Origin: Phascolarctobacterium sp.
Lineage (GTDB): Bacteria > Bacillota > Negativicutes > Acidaminococcales > Acidaminococcaceae
DNA: 64,000 nucleotides
Assembly: GCA_003150755.1 (NCBI GenBank)
Contig: QAMT01000002.1
Location: forward strand, 496,001 to 560,000
Reading direction: 5' to 3'
Shown: in pieces, positions 7,286-15,895 of the stretch
Layout: the number at the start of each line of letters is the position of its first letter
Position numbering within the stretch: the stretch's first letter is position 1
Program-made: the position numbers and the translations under genes
Notes under the pieces: generated by a model
What the model was told of the DNA's origin: nothing
Seen by the model: the letters and a program-made list of their open reading frames with translations, nothing else
The model's database searches: none

Positions 7286-9334
7286 TTAAAAGCTGTAATT
7301 TGCCTGTAAACTTACGCTTGCGCCTTCGCGCTCACCGGCATAGCCGCGCAGGTTTAAATCAAGGCTCCACGGGCTTTGCGGCGAAGGTTTGTAATTAACG
7401 CCTGCTTCCGCCATATAGCTGCTGCCTTTCAGGCTCTGCTTGGGCGCTTCAAGCCCGGCCGCACGCATTTTAGCATCGCCGTAAAATTCGTATTCATACG
7501 CCAGACCGTAATAAGCGCTGAATTTATCTGCTTCATTGGCACTCACCCTTGCGCCGATACGCAGGCGGTCGCTGTGAATAGCGTCAAACGAAAATTCATC
7601 GCCCGCAACATTAAAGCTGTCGCCTTCGGTATAGGTATGAAAAAACTTGCCGTAAACATCAAGCGTCTTTCCGCCGCCAAGCGGGATAAGCCGGCCTGCG
7701 CCGATATGCGCGCCGTAGTAAGCAGCGTCGCTTTCGTAGCCGTACTTGCCAGTGCCGTCGCTTAAAGCGTTGCTCATTTCAGTTTTTAACATGCCTGCGC
7801 GCAGGCTGCCTTCGGTATAAACGCCGTGCGCGTTCTGGTAGCGCGCCGCCACACCGCCGCCGTTATAAACCAGGCTGCCGTCGCCGCGGAAAAACCCGTC
7901 GTTAAAACTGTTGTAGGTGCGGTAATTGCCGCTGCCGTTTTCGTAAAACACGCCCCAGCTGAAATCTGCGCCACTATTAAACTGCGCCGCATTGCCGACG
8001 CCTGCAATCGTACTCCAGCCGTTAATTTTAATATCACTGTTGACATCGTATTTGCTGGCGTTGCCATGCACAGCGGCAAAAGTTTTTACACCGTAGCAGC
8101 CGTCGCGGCTCAATGCGTCCAGGCTGTCGCTGATTAAATCAGTGCCCTGGTTGACAAAGGCTGCTGCAACAGCGCGGTTTTCCGCAACAAGCTTCGTCTG
8201 TTTGGCGGTGTGGAGGCCGGTAATATGGTACACCACATCGCCGTTTTCCAAAACTGCCTCGCCGTCGCCTTCAACCGCCACGCCTGCGGTAAATCCTGCC
8301 GAATGGATATGCGAAGAATCTACACTCAGGGCATTATCGTCAGCCTTCATTAAAGTAATTTTGTCGTCGATATTTATTTCCTTGCCGTCGTTAAAATGGA
8401 TATGGTCTGCTTCAATATCCGTATCCTGCAAATCGCTGTGCGCACCGTCGGCAATATCAACTATCACCTCGTTATCTTCCCATGTAAGATTTTGGAAATT
8501 GATGTTTTCAAAATTATTTATGCTCTGTACGCTGCCGCGCCAGCCGTCAACAGTCAGCGTGTTGCCGCTGCTGCTTGCATTGCTGCCGTAAAGATGCGCA
8601 CCGCTTATATCGGCGCTGCCGCTGATAACAACCGAATTGTTTTCAGCAGAAACTGTTAAATTATCAGCACCCCATATATAACCGCCATACACATCTCCTT
8701 TAACCGCAGCATTGCCACCAAGCTGAACTTTATTGCCGGAAGCCTGCGCGTTATTTACATCTGACGCAGAAGCATATCCACCAAAGACACCGCTGTTTAA
8801 AATACCGCCGGTAACGGTAACTGCATTATTATTAGCTTTAGCAGAACCGTCTGCTCCTGTGGCATTAGCCCAACCACCAACAGCAGAATACATTAAGCCG
8901 TCCGCACCAATATTACCACCATTGATATTAACTTTGTTATTATTGGCTTCTGCATTATAATCGTATGCTTGACCTCCATAAACAGCTATATTTACAGTAC
9001 CGCCGCTCATATCCACTAAATTATTATTAGCAGCAGAAATGCTTTGTGTAGAACTTTTCGCCTGTGCCGAACCACCATATATATTAAACACTGAACCTCC
9101 GTCCATAATTACAGTTCCGTTTTCAGCTAAAGCATCGTCGCCGTCCCAATGAGTAGGGTCATGCGTACCATCTGCAACACCGTAAACATGACCATACCTG
9201 TCCCCCTCATGCACTTCGGCCAGTTTGCCGTTATCCGTACCGTTCAAATCCTGCGCCATAGCCCTCGGCATAACACCGGTTAAAAGCATTACCATCAATG
9301 CACCGGCGGTCAAAAATCTATATTGCTTTTTCAT
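7286..9334 (-). CDS. autotransporter with C-terminal outer-membrane beta-barrel
   Basis: A 682-residue protein. The ATG at 9334 is preferred (AGAGGTG 5 nt upstream); it begins a signal peptide, MKKQYRFLTAGALMVMLLTG, cut near AMA-Q. Residues about 60-270 are a repetitive Gly/Asn-rich passenger in which NNxVxxxGG and VYGG units recur, as in beta-helical passengers. The last 270 or so residues form an autotransporter beta-barrel ending in YSF, the usual terminal aromatic for BAM-dependent insertion. This requires an outer membrane, which supports a Negativicute host. Likely a surface adhesin or polymorphic-type protein. A terminator-like hairpin lies between its promoter and its start. Confidence 0.85.
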   Translation of the reverse strand: MKKQYRFLTAGALMVMLLTGVMPRAMAQDLNGTDNGKLAEVHEGDRYGHVYGVADGTHDPTHWDGDDALAENGTVIMDGGSVFNIYGGSAQAKSSTQSISAANNNLVDMSGGTVNIAVYGGQAYDYNAEANNNKVNINGGNIGADGLMYSAVGGWANATGADGSAKANNNAVTVTGGILNSGVFGGYASASDVNNAQASGNKVQLGGNAAVKGDVYGGYIWGADNLTVSAENNSVVISGSADISGAHLYGSNASSSGNTLTVDGWRGSVQSINNFENINFQNLTWEDNEVIVDIADGAHSDLQDTDIEADHIHFNDGKEINIDDKITLMKADDNALSVDSSHIHSAGFTAGVAVEGDGEAVLENGDVVYHITGLHTAKQTKLVAENRAVAAAFVNQGTDLISDSLDALSRDGCYGVKTFAAVHGNASKYDVNSDIKINGWSTIAGVGNAAQFNSGADFSWGVFYENGSGNYRTYNSFNDGFFRGDGSLVYNGGGVAARYQNAHGVYTEGSLRAGMLKTEMSNALSDGTGKYGYESDAAYYGAHIGAGRLIPLGGGKTLDVYGKFFHTYTEGDSFNVAGDEFSFDAIHSDRLRIGARVSANEADKFSAYYGLAYEYEFYGDAKMRAAGLEAPKQSLKGSSYMAEAGVNYKPSPQSPWSLDLNLRGYAGEREGASVSLQANYSF

Positions 9335-9353
9335 ATTAACACCTCTTTCCGGT

Positions 9354-9399
9354 ATAAAAAAAGACATCTCCTTCTTACTAACTTTGAAGGAGATGTCTT
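9354..9399 (-). promoter_or_regulatory. attenuator-like hairpin in autotransporter leader
   Basis: A perfect 14-bp stem (AAGACATCTCCTTC and its complement) with an 11-nt loop is followed on the minus strand by TTTTTTTATA. It ends 20 nt before the ATG at 9334 and lies downstream of the promoter at 9465-9493. Confidence 0.7.
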
Positions 9400-9464
9400 C
9401 GTTAAAAAATATGTCCGACTAAGTTTATATTAAGTTGTAAATCTTACTTTCTTGCTATGATTTA

Positions 9465-9493
9465 ATTATACCCTACTTAAAGAATAATAGCAA
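9465..9493 (-). promoter_or_regulatory. promoter of the autotransporter gene
   Basis: Minus-strand TTGCTA (9493-9488), 17-bp spacer, TATAAT (9470-9465). It lies downstream of the terminator of the previous gene, so it starts a separate transcript with a leader of about 120 nt. Confidence 0.8.
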
Positions 9494-9573
9494 ATTTCTA
9501 CCGGAAAAATAGGAATTATTTTTGTAATGATAGTTACACAAATCAAGGTATTTCACAAAGAAATCACTTATAA

Positions 9574-9604
9574 CAAAAAATCCCCCGCTTTAGGCAGGGG
9601 ATTT
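9574..9604 (-). terminator. terminator of the GlcD-type oxidase pair
   Basis: Stem ATCCCC(C)/(G)GGGGAT with U-tract TTTTTTGTTA on the minus strand, just after the stop at 9631. Confidence 0.85.
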
Positions 9605-9630
9605 TACTGTTTTAGGTGCTTTAAATCAGA

Positions 9631-11028
9631 TTATACGTTGAAAACCTTGCCCGGATTCAGCACGCATTTCGGGTCAAGCGCTTTTTTGATAGCACGCATC
9701 ATTTCCATTTCCACCGGGTTAGTGTATTTTTCCATTGCCGGCAGTTTTTTAGCGCCGATACCGTGTTCACCGCTCAGGCGACCGCCCAGGCTGTAAACAT
9801 AGGCATAAGCTTCAGCGTGGAATTCATTAAGCTGTTTTTCCCATTCTTCGTCGCTCAAATCGCATTTCAGAATTTGGAAATGCAGGTTGCCGTCACCGGC
9901 ATGGGCCAGGCACAGCAGCTTAAAGCTGTATTTTTTGGAAACCTCGTTCAGATGCTCGATGCATTCGGCAATTTTATCAACCGGCACAACAAGGTCATCC
10001 GAAGTGCTGATAAGGCTCAGCACGCGGGTGGATTCCAGGCAGTTGCGGCGGATTTTCCAAACGCGCTCGTCAGCTTCCAGCACATCGGTTGCGCCGCTGG
10101 CAGTGCAGATTTCGTCAAGCTGCTCCATCTTGCTTTCCAGCTCGTCCTCGCTGAAGGTTTCTACGGTAATGATTACATAATAGCCGTCCTCGTAATGCGG
10201 CAGTTTCAGTTCGCTGTAATCGCTGGCACTGCGCACAAAGCCGTTGTCCATAAATTCAACGCTGGTCGGGTTCAGGCCCGCTTTAATTAAATTCGGCACA
10301 ACGCCGATAGCTTTATCAAGTTCGGTAAAGATAGCCAGAATATCCAGTTTGTACGGGCACAGCGGCAGAAGTTTCAGGCTTGCTTTGGTGATGATGCCCA
10401 GCGTGCCTTCGCTGCCCATGATGAGCTGTTCCAGGCAGTAGCCGGTAGAATTCTTTTTCAGCGTAGAGCCGAGTGTTACAATTTCACCGGTCGGGGTAAC
10501 TGCTTCGATAGAATAAACCTGGTTGCGGGTAGTGCCGTAGCGCACAGCCTTGTTGCCGCCTGCGTTGGTAGCAATGTTGCCGCCGATAAGGCAGCTGTCG
10601 GCGCTGCACGGGTCGCCGGCATACAAAAAGCCTTCCTTATTGGCATATTCCTGAATTTCAAGGGTTCTGGCACCGGCTTCTACAACCATATACATGCCTT
10701 CCTTGTTCAGTTCCAGAATTTTATTCATGCGTTCCATCAGCATAACAATGCCGCCGTAAACAGGCACTGCGCCGCAGGATACGCTGGTACCGGCGCTGCG
10801 CGGGGTTACAGGAACGTCAAATTTGTTGGCAATTTTCATAACTGCCGCAACTTCTTCGGTGTTGGCCGGAGCAACAACAACCTCCGGCAGATGATGATAA
10901 TGCGGATCGGTTTCCTCATCGGTTTTGTATCTGTCCAGAACTTCTGGGTCGGTCATTACATGTTCACTGCCTACTGCATTGCGCAGAGCCTCCAATACTT
11001 CTTCGGTGACCGGTTTGTAATTCATCAT
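9631..11028 (-). CDS. FAD-binding oxidoreductase, GlcD/D-lactate dehydrogenase type (copy 2)
   Basis: A 465-residue flavoprotein of the VAO/PCMH family. The N-terminal FAD domain shows VTPRSAGTSVSCGAVPVYGG and GDPCSADSCLIGGNIATNAGG, the pyrophosphate-binding loop. The C-terminal FAD-oxidase domain ends with GRLSGEHGIGAKK, carrying the conserved EHGIG metal/substrate motif. The start may be either of two adjacent ATG codons. It would oxidise a 2-hydroxy acid (D-lactate, glycolate or 2-hydroxyglutarate) and pass electrons to an ETF or quinone partner, none of which is adjacent. It lies 36 bp downstream of a close paralogue and likely shares its transcript. Confidence 0.9.
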   Translation of the reverse strand: MMNYKPVTEEVLEALRNAVGSEHVMTDPEVLDRYKTDEETDPHYHHLPEVVVAPANTEEVAAVMKIANKFDVPVTPRSAGTSVSCGAVPVYGGIVMLMERMNKILELNKEGMYMVVEAGARTLEIQEYANKEGFLYAGDPCSADSCLIGGNIATNAGGNKAVRYGTTRNQVYSIEAVTPTGEIVTLGSTLKKNSTGYCLEQLIMGSEGTLGIITKASLKLLPLCPYKLDILAIFTELDKAIGVVPNLIKAGLNPTSVEFMDNGFVRSASDYSELKLPHYEDGYYVIITVETFSEDELESKMEQLDEICTASGATDVLEADERVWKIRRNCLESTRVLSLISTSDDLVVPVDKIAECIEHLNEVSKKYSFKLLCLAHAGDGNLHFQILKCDLSDEEWEKQLNEFHAEAYAYVYSLGGRLSGEHGIGAKKLPAMEKYTNPVEMEMMRAIKKALDPKCVLNPGKVFNV

Positions 11029-11064
11029 TTTCTCAAATCCTTTCTACTATCCTTCGGTAAAAAA

Positions 11065-12468
11065 TCAGTCTACATTAAAAATCTTGCCCGGGTTGAGAAT
11101 ACATTTCGGATCCATAGCCTTTTTAATGGTACGCATCAGGTTCAGTTCAGCCGGGCGGGTATATTTTTCCATTTCGGCAAGTTTTTTAGCGCCGATGCCG
11201 TGTTCGCCAGCCAGGCGGCCGCCGATGCTGTAAGCATAGGTATAAACTTCATCGTGGAAAGCCTGTACGTTTTTCTCCCATTCTTCGTCGGTCAAATCGC
11301 ATTTGCACAGGATGATATGCAGGTTGCCGTCGCCGACATGGGCGCAGATACGCGGCAGGAACGGATATTTTTCGCCGGTTTTCATAATGAATTTGATTGC
11401 TTCTGCAACCTTGTTGCGCGGTACAACAACGTCGTCAGTCAAAGATACCTGGCTGATAAGGCGCACACATTCCTGGCAGTTGCGGCGCATTTTCCAGATG
11501 CGTTCGTCAGCTTCCAGAACTTCTACCGCGCCTGCTTCGGTGCAAAGTTCGTCCAGGCGTTCCATCTTCATGTCAAGTTCATCTTCGTTGTAGGTTTCAA
11601 CGGTAACGATTACATAAATGCCGTCTTCATAATGCGGCACGTTTTTAAATTCGCAGTAATCGGCAGTGCCGCGCACATAGCTGTTATCCATATATTCAAT
11701 GCTGGTCGGGTCAATACCGGCTTTTAAAAGCAGCGGCACAAGGTCGATAGCTTTTTCCGGCTCAGTAAATACGGCAACCAGGTCAAAACGGTACGGGCAC
11801 AGCGGCAAAAGTTTTAAAGTTGCTTTGGTAATAATGCCCAGCGTACCTTCGCTGCCCATAATCAGCTGTTCCAGGCAATAGCCGGTAGAGCATTTTTTCA
11901 GGCGTGCGCCGACTTCGATAATTTCGCCGGTCGGGCTTACAAATTCGATTTCGTGAACCTGGTCGCGGGTAGTGCCGTAACGGACAGCCTTGTTGCCGCC
12001 TGCGTTGGTTGCCAGGTTGCCGCCGATAAGGCAGCTGTCGGCGCTGCACGGGTCGCCGGCATACAGGTAGCCTGCTTCGTTGGCCATTTTCTGAATGTCA
12101 ATGGTCGGCACACCGGCTTCGGTAACAATGTACATGCCGTCGGTATTCAGCTCAATAATTTTGTTCAAGCGTTCCATCAAAAGCACAATGCCGCCGTAAA
12201 CCGGAATCGCGCCGTCGGCAAGGCTTGTGCCTGCACTGCGCACGGTTACGGGCACATCAAATTTATTGGCAAGCTTCATAATTTCCGCAATTTCCTGGGC
12301 ATTGGCAGGTTTTACAACCACATCCGGCTTGTGGAATTTGCGGCAATCAGTCTCCTCGTCAGTCTGATAGCGTTCAAGTGTTTCGGCGTCGGTCAGCACA
12401 TATTCTTCGCCGACAACGCCTTTTAATGCTTCGATTACTTCTGCGGTAACGGGAGCATAGGTTTTCAT
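11065..12468 (-). CDS. FAD-binding oxidoreductase, GlcD/D-lactate dehydrogenase type (copy 1)
   Basis: A 467-residue paralogue of the next gene, matching it almost throughout (GDPCSADSCLIGGNLATNAGG, STGYCLEQLIMGSEGTLGII, GEHGIGAKKL). First gene of a two-gene operon with a consensus promoter at 12532-12560 and a ribosome site GGAAGGATGATGAAGTATG. The same FAD fold and EHGIG motif indicate a 2-hydroxy-acid dehydrogenase. The two copies have diverged in the central substrate-facing part, so they may act on different acids or as a heterodimer. No iron-sulfur GlcF partner is seen. Confidence 0.9.
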   Translation of the reverse strand: MKTYAPVTAEVIEALKGVVGEEYVLTDAETLERYQTDEETDCRKFHKPDVVVKPANAQEIAEIMKLANKFDVPVTVRSAGTSLADGAIPVYGGIVLLMERLNKIIELNTDGMYIVTEAGVPTIDIQKMANEAGYLYAGDPCSADSCLIGGNLATNAGGNKAVRYGTTRDQVHEIEFVSPTGEIIEVGARLKKCSTGYCLEQLIMGSEGTLGIITKATLKLLPLCPYRFDLVAVFTEPEKAIDLVPLLLKAGIDPTSIEYMDNSYVRGTADYCEFKNVPHYEDGIYVIVTVETYNEDELDMKMERLDELCTEAGAVEVLEADERIWKMRRNCQECVRLISQVSLTDDVVVPRNKVAEAIKFIMKTGEKYPFLPRICAHVGDGNLHIILCKCDLTDEEWEKNVQAFHDEVYTYAYSIGGRLAGEHGIGAKKLAEMEKYTRPAELNLMRTIKKAMDPKCILNPGKIFNVD

Positions 12469-12531
12469 ACTTCATCATCCTTCCATAACTGCGTCCGCAC
12501 AGGCGGCGCAGGCAAATACATGTCTTTTATA

Positions 12532-12560
12532 ATTATAATACAAAATTGCATAGATTTCAA
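12532..12560 (-). promoter_or_regulatory. promoter of the GlcD pair
   Basis: Minus-strand TTGAAA (12560-12555), 17-bp spacer, TATAAT (12537-12532). Confidence 0.8.
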
Positions 12561-12581
12561 AATAACAAGCGCCATAGTAAA

Positions 12582-12612
12582 CAAAAATCCCTGTTAAAAA
12601 ACAGGGATTTAA
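12582..12612 (-). terminator. terminator of the FadL-like gene
   Basis: Perfect stem AAATCCCTGTT/AACAGGGATTT with TTTTTGTTT after it on the minus strand. Confidence 0.85.
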
Positions 12613-12628
12613 AAAATTTTACTTATTT

Positions 12629-13867
12629 TTAAAAATTGCGCTGGTAGCTGATGCCGATAATTTTGGTAAAGCTGTCATGCGTATGGGCGTGGACGCCGTC
12701 AGCCTCTCCCGCTCCTCTGAATTTAAAATCAAGATTGCCTACATCCATCCAGCCCAGTGCCAGCGCCAAAGTCTGGTCTTTATCGTTATAGCGCGCGCCG
12801 ATGGAATAAGTGCGGCGGTCGCCGGTCGGCACCATAAAATCGCCGCCGTCGTAAGGAATGGAAGATTCGTCATAAGCATAGCCTGCCATCAGGGTATATT
12901 TATCGCTCAGCTTATGTTCTATACCGATGGCATAACGCCAGCCGTCCTCCCAGTTTTTGGGGCTGGCTTTTAAACCATCCAGCAAACGATTCTCCGTTCC
13001 GCTAACCATAATATTAAGGTTTTTGTAGGTATCCCAGCCGGTACGCACTGCATTTAATTCCACGCGGGTTTTATCATTAAACTTATGACTGTAACCGATA
13101 TGCCAGGATTCCGGCAGCGTTACCTCGCCGTAAGCATCACCGGAATAATCTTTCCCCATAAAATTATACGCATTAAAATCCGCTTCCATGGAATGTTTGA
13201 TGCGGCTGCGGTAAACAACGCCAATTTCGTTTTTATCGTCAAAAGCATAGTTGGCTGCGGCGTTCCAACCCAAAGCGTAGCTTTCGCCTTTGGTATGGGT
13301 GGGCACAGCTGGATTCAACATAGCATTTTTCTCCATCGTCAGCCCGACATAATTGATTTCTGCGCCAACGGCTGCGCTCCATTTATCGTCAAACTTGTGC
13401 GCAAAGGTCGGCGTAACGCTAAGCCCGTTTAAGCGGGATAAAAACGCATTGGTAGAAACGGCAGAATCACGTTCAAATTCGGACACCATGGCAAAACGGC
13501 TGAACGCGCCGATACCGAACCAGTCTTTCTCGTTCAGCTTTTTAACATAGTAAGTGCCGGGCGCAAAGCCAAAATGCACGCGGTTATGTCCATCTTCAAA
13601 AGTACCATCATTTTTATACAAATCATATTCGCCGTGCGGGCTGATATAAGTAAGGCTAACTTTAAATGCCTCGCCGTCTACTTTGGTAATGGAAGCAGGG
13701 TTGTAGGCTACGTTAGCAGCATCGCCTTCGGCAAACATACGCGCACCGCCCATAGCGACGCCCTCCGCACTCCACTCGTTAATGGCAAAGCCTTCCGCAC
13801 CGGCGGCCTGCGGCAAAGAAAGCGCGCACAGCACGCCTAAAGCAATAAGTTTATTTTTTAATCTCAC
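12629..13867 (-). CDS. OmpP1/FadL-family outer-membrane channel
   Basis: A 412-residue protein starting at a GTG (AGAGGTG 5 nt upstream; no in-frame ATG nearby). It has a signal peptide ending at about QAAGA. The mature start, GFAINEWSAEGVAMGGARMF, matches the FadL/TodX/OmpP1 N-terminus with its NPAS motif (VAYNPASITKVDG). The remainder alternates polar and hydrophobic strands and ends in Phe (ISYQRNF), as outer-membrane barrels do. FadL proteins take up long-chain fatty acids or other hydrophobic compounds. It stands alone, with its own terminator. Confidence 0.88.
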   Translation of the reverse strand: MRLKNKLIALGVLCALSLPQAAGAEGFAINEWSAEGVAMGGARMFAEGDAANVAYNPASITKVDGEAFKVSLTYISPHGEYDLYKNDGTFEDGHNRVHFGFAPGTYYVKKLNEKDWFGIGAFSRFAMVSEFERDSAVSTNAFLSRLNGLSVTPTFAHKFDDKWSAAVGAEINYVGLTMEKNAMLNPAVPTHTKGESYALGWNAAANYAFDDKNEIGVVYRSRIKHSMEADFNAYNFMGKDYSGDAYGEVTLPESWHIGYSHKFNDKTRVELNAVRTGWDTYKNLNIMVSGTENRLLDGLKASPKNWEDGWRYAIGIEHKLSDKYTLMAGYAYDESSIPYDGGDFMVPTGDRRTYSIGARYNDKDQTLALALGWMDVGNLDFKFRGAGEADGVHAHTHDSFTKIIGISYQRNF

Positions 13868-13999
13868 ATCGTCACCTCTGTTTAAAATTAGTAGCTGGTG
13901 CTATTATAACAGAATTGTAAAATTTACGCTACTAAAATAAAAAACACCCTCTGCGTTATAAGCTATCTGCCAAAAAACAATACTATCAAAATAAAAAAT

Positions 14000-14029
14000 T
14001 TGACATCAGACGATAATCAGCACTATTCT
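14000..14029 (+). promoter_or_regulatory. promoter of the unknown two-gene unit
   Basis: TTGACA (14000-14005), 18-bp spacer, TATTCT (14024-14029), about 105 bp before the ATG at 14134. Confidence 0.65.
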
Positions 14030-14133
14030 ATTATCAGGAAAGTAATTACAAACGATGAGAAGCAAAATGTTCGCTCGCAGTATCCTGCAATTCAAATGAT
14101 AACCGGGCAGGCTGGCGCAAAGGAGGCTTGAAA

Positions 14134-15423
14134 ATGTCTTTGGAAGAATTACGTAAAAAACGGGCCATGCTAAAAAAGAACTCGGATATTACTTTGCGCA
14201 ATATGAAGCAAATCGCCGGGGAATCCAACCGCGCTGCCGGTGTTGCCCACGGCTCTGAAAAGATAATTGCTGACCTGGATAAAGAATTTGCATCTCAGAC
14301 AGGGCTTAAAGGCAATGATATAAAATTTTTATTTGCAGCAACCGCATTACAGTTAGCCCGCATCGTTATACTTAACGAGTTGACAAAAACCGAAGCTGCG
14401 GGCTCTCAAAACAGAAACGAAACAAAATTACATAAATTTCAGGAAAAACTTCTGGAAAAGTTCAATGCAGATAACAGCAGCCAGGAAAAGCCGTACTATG
14501 CTTCGATGGAACATATAATTACCAGGATGGGCGTTCCTTATGATGCAACGGCGCCTTTAACGGAAAAATCACTGCAAGCCATGCTTGGCAAAAACAGAAC
14601 CTGGGATTTTGACCTGGAAGATATGATTCCAAATGAAAAACCGGAATTGTTCAAAGGGGCAAACCACCGCTTTGCCACACTTGGGCACGACCCAATACTC
14701 GGGCTGATTTTTGGAACGGCCAACATTATGACCAACACCATTACTTGCGTAAAAACTCCGCTGCTTGCTGGCAGTATCGGCATACCTGTTTTAACAACAA
14801 ATCACGTTGTGTTTACGTCGGACTTTAAAGACCCCAGAATTGCAGCTTACGCTTCTACTATAATTATGCTGAAAAGCGCCATAGACCGTACCGAAGACGA
14901 GCCCGCGGCATTTGTTGCATCACTAATCAAACAAATTATACATATCGGCACAGATTTATATACTCCGTGCGGAATTCAGATTCCCGCGGCAAATTTAATT
15001 CTGTCCAACAGCGAAGCAGAAAAAATTACTCAGTATATCAGTACCGGCGATATTGTTAAAATCGGTACATCTGCTAAACTTGCAGAACTGATTAACCTGT
15101 TAATCAGCACGCTGCATACGTTGATGTACGACGCTGGAGCCAGTATTTCCCGCGATTTATACAATATCAGAACCCGGAAAATAATTATGTATTCCAACCT
15201 GATTGCCTCCGGCAGCAATGTGATATGGGTTGGCGGAAATATGCTGGCCGGTAACGAAGTAGCAGCAAAGCAGTTAGATATAGGCGGATTGATTGTTACC
15301 ATCAAACGCTTATTGACAGATACTGAATACATCAGGCAAATCAAAGAAGAATTTGTCTTCGGCGGCTTCAATAAATTAATTCATGGTAAAGAGTTAGCAC
15401 TCGAGGAGGTATTATGGGATTAA
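14134..15423 (+). CDS. uncharacterised protein, first of a two-gene unit
   Basis: A 429-residue protein that I cannot assign to a family. The ATG at 14134 has AAAGGAGG 7 nt upstream; a TTG two codons earlier is less likely. The N-terminus is basic and helical. The middle has a conserved-looking segment, LGHDPILGLIFGTANIMTNT, and later IRTRKIIMYSNLIASGSNV and GGLIVTIKRLL. There is no signal peptide, no clear membrane helix and no P-loop. It overlaps the next gene by 10 bp, so the two are probably co-translated and their products may work together. Promoter and terminator frame the two genes as a closed transcription unit. Confidence 0.75.
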   Translation: MSLEELRKKRAMLKKNSDITLRNMKQIAGESNRAAGVAHGSEKIIADLDKEFASQTGLKGNDIKFLFAATALQLARIVILNELTKTEAAGSQNRNETKLHKFQEKLLEKFNADNSSQEKPYYASMEHIITRMGVPYDATAPLTEKSLQAMLGKNRTWDFDLEDMIPNEKPELFKGANHRFATLGHDPILGLIFGTANIMTNTITCVKTPLLAGSIGIPVLTTNHVVFTSDFKDPRIAAYASTIIMLKSAIDRTEDEPAAFVASLIKQIIHIGTDLYTPCGIQIPAANLILSNSEAEKITQYISTGDIVKIGTSAKLAELINLLISTLHTLMYDAGASISRDLYNIRTRKIIMYSNLIASGSNVIWVGGNMLAGNEVAAKQLDIGGLIVTIKRLLTDTEYIRQIKEEFVFGGFNKLIHGKELALEEVLWD

Positions 15424-15836
15424 AACGTCTTTTATGGAGAAGCAACTTTTTGGGGCAAACCATTGATACAATCAGAAACATCATTGATGAAGAAGATGTT
15501 GTTGAAGGTACTAAACGGACGATAAAAGAAAACATCTGCGAAGATAATCCCATTGGCAAAGCAATTTATAATATAGGAACTTATGACGGCAAAAAAGCCG
15601 GATATTCGCAGGCCTCTGCGGAATACGAACAGAAATTGCTCAAGCAGGCTGATTTATTTTTGCAGCAGCAAAAAATTTACCAGTCCGAAAGAGACGCATA
15701 CGAGGATTTATTAAACCAGTACGAAGCTGAAATAGAACAGTTAGAGGCTAAAGTAAATAAAACCGAAGCCGAAAAAGAATATCTGTGGGAATTGCTATTA
15801 AGGGATAGAAAGCTAAGAAAACTTGCAGGTGAATAA
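15414..15836 (+). CDS. uncharacterised coiled-coil protein, second of the two-gene unit
   Basis: A 140-residue protein starting at an ATG inside the end of the previous gene. Residues 1-60 read LWRSNFLGQTIDTIRNIIDE and then a short globular stretch. Residues about 65-135 are a long charged helix rich in Gln, Glu, Leu and Lys (YEDLLNQYEAEIEQLEAKVN), a probable coiled coil. No enzyme motif is visible. Its role is unknown; the tight coupling suggests it is a structural or scaffolding partner of the upstream protein. Confidence 0.75.
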   Translation: MGLKRLLWRSNFLGQTIDTIRNIIDEEDVVEGTKRTIKENICEDNPIGKAIYNIGTYDGKKAGYSQASAEYEQKLLKQADLFLQQQKIYQSERDAYEDLLNQYEAEIEQLEAKVNKTEAEKEYLWELLLRDRKLRKLAGE

Positions 15837-15841
15837 AAAAT

Positions 15842-15878
15842 GACCGTCTATCAATAAGATAGGCGGTCTTTGCTTTTT
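15842..15878 (+). terminator. terminator of the unknown two-gene unit
   Basis: Stem GACCG(T)CTATC/GATAGGCGGTC with loop AATAA, then TTTGCTTTTT. Confidence 0.8.
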
Positions 15879-15895
15879 AAAAACGTTTTAAATTA

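Noticed and set aside
10891..11727. 278-codon plus-strand frame opposite the GlcD genes
   Set aside because: It spans the gap between two well-supported flavoprotein genes on the other strand and shows no motif or ribosome site.
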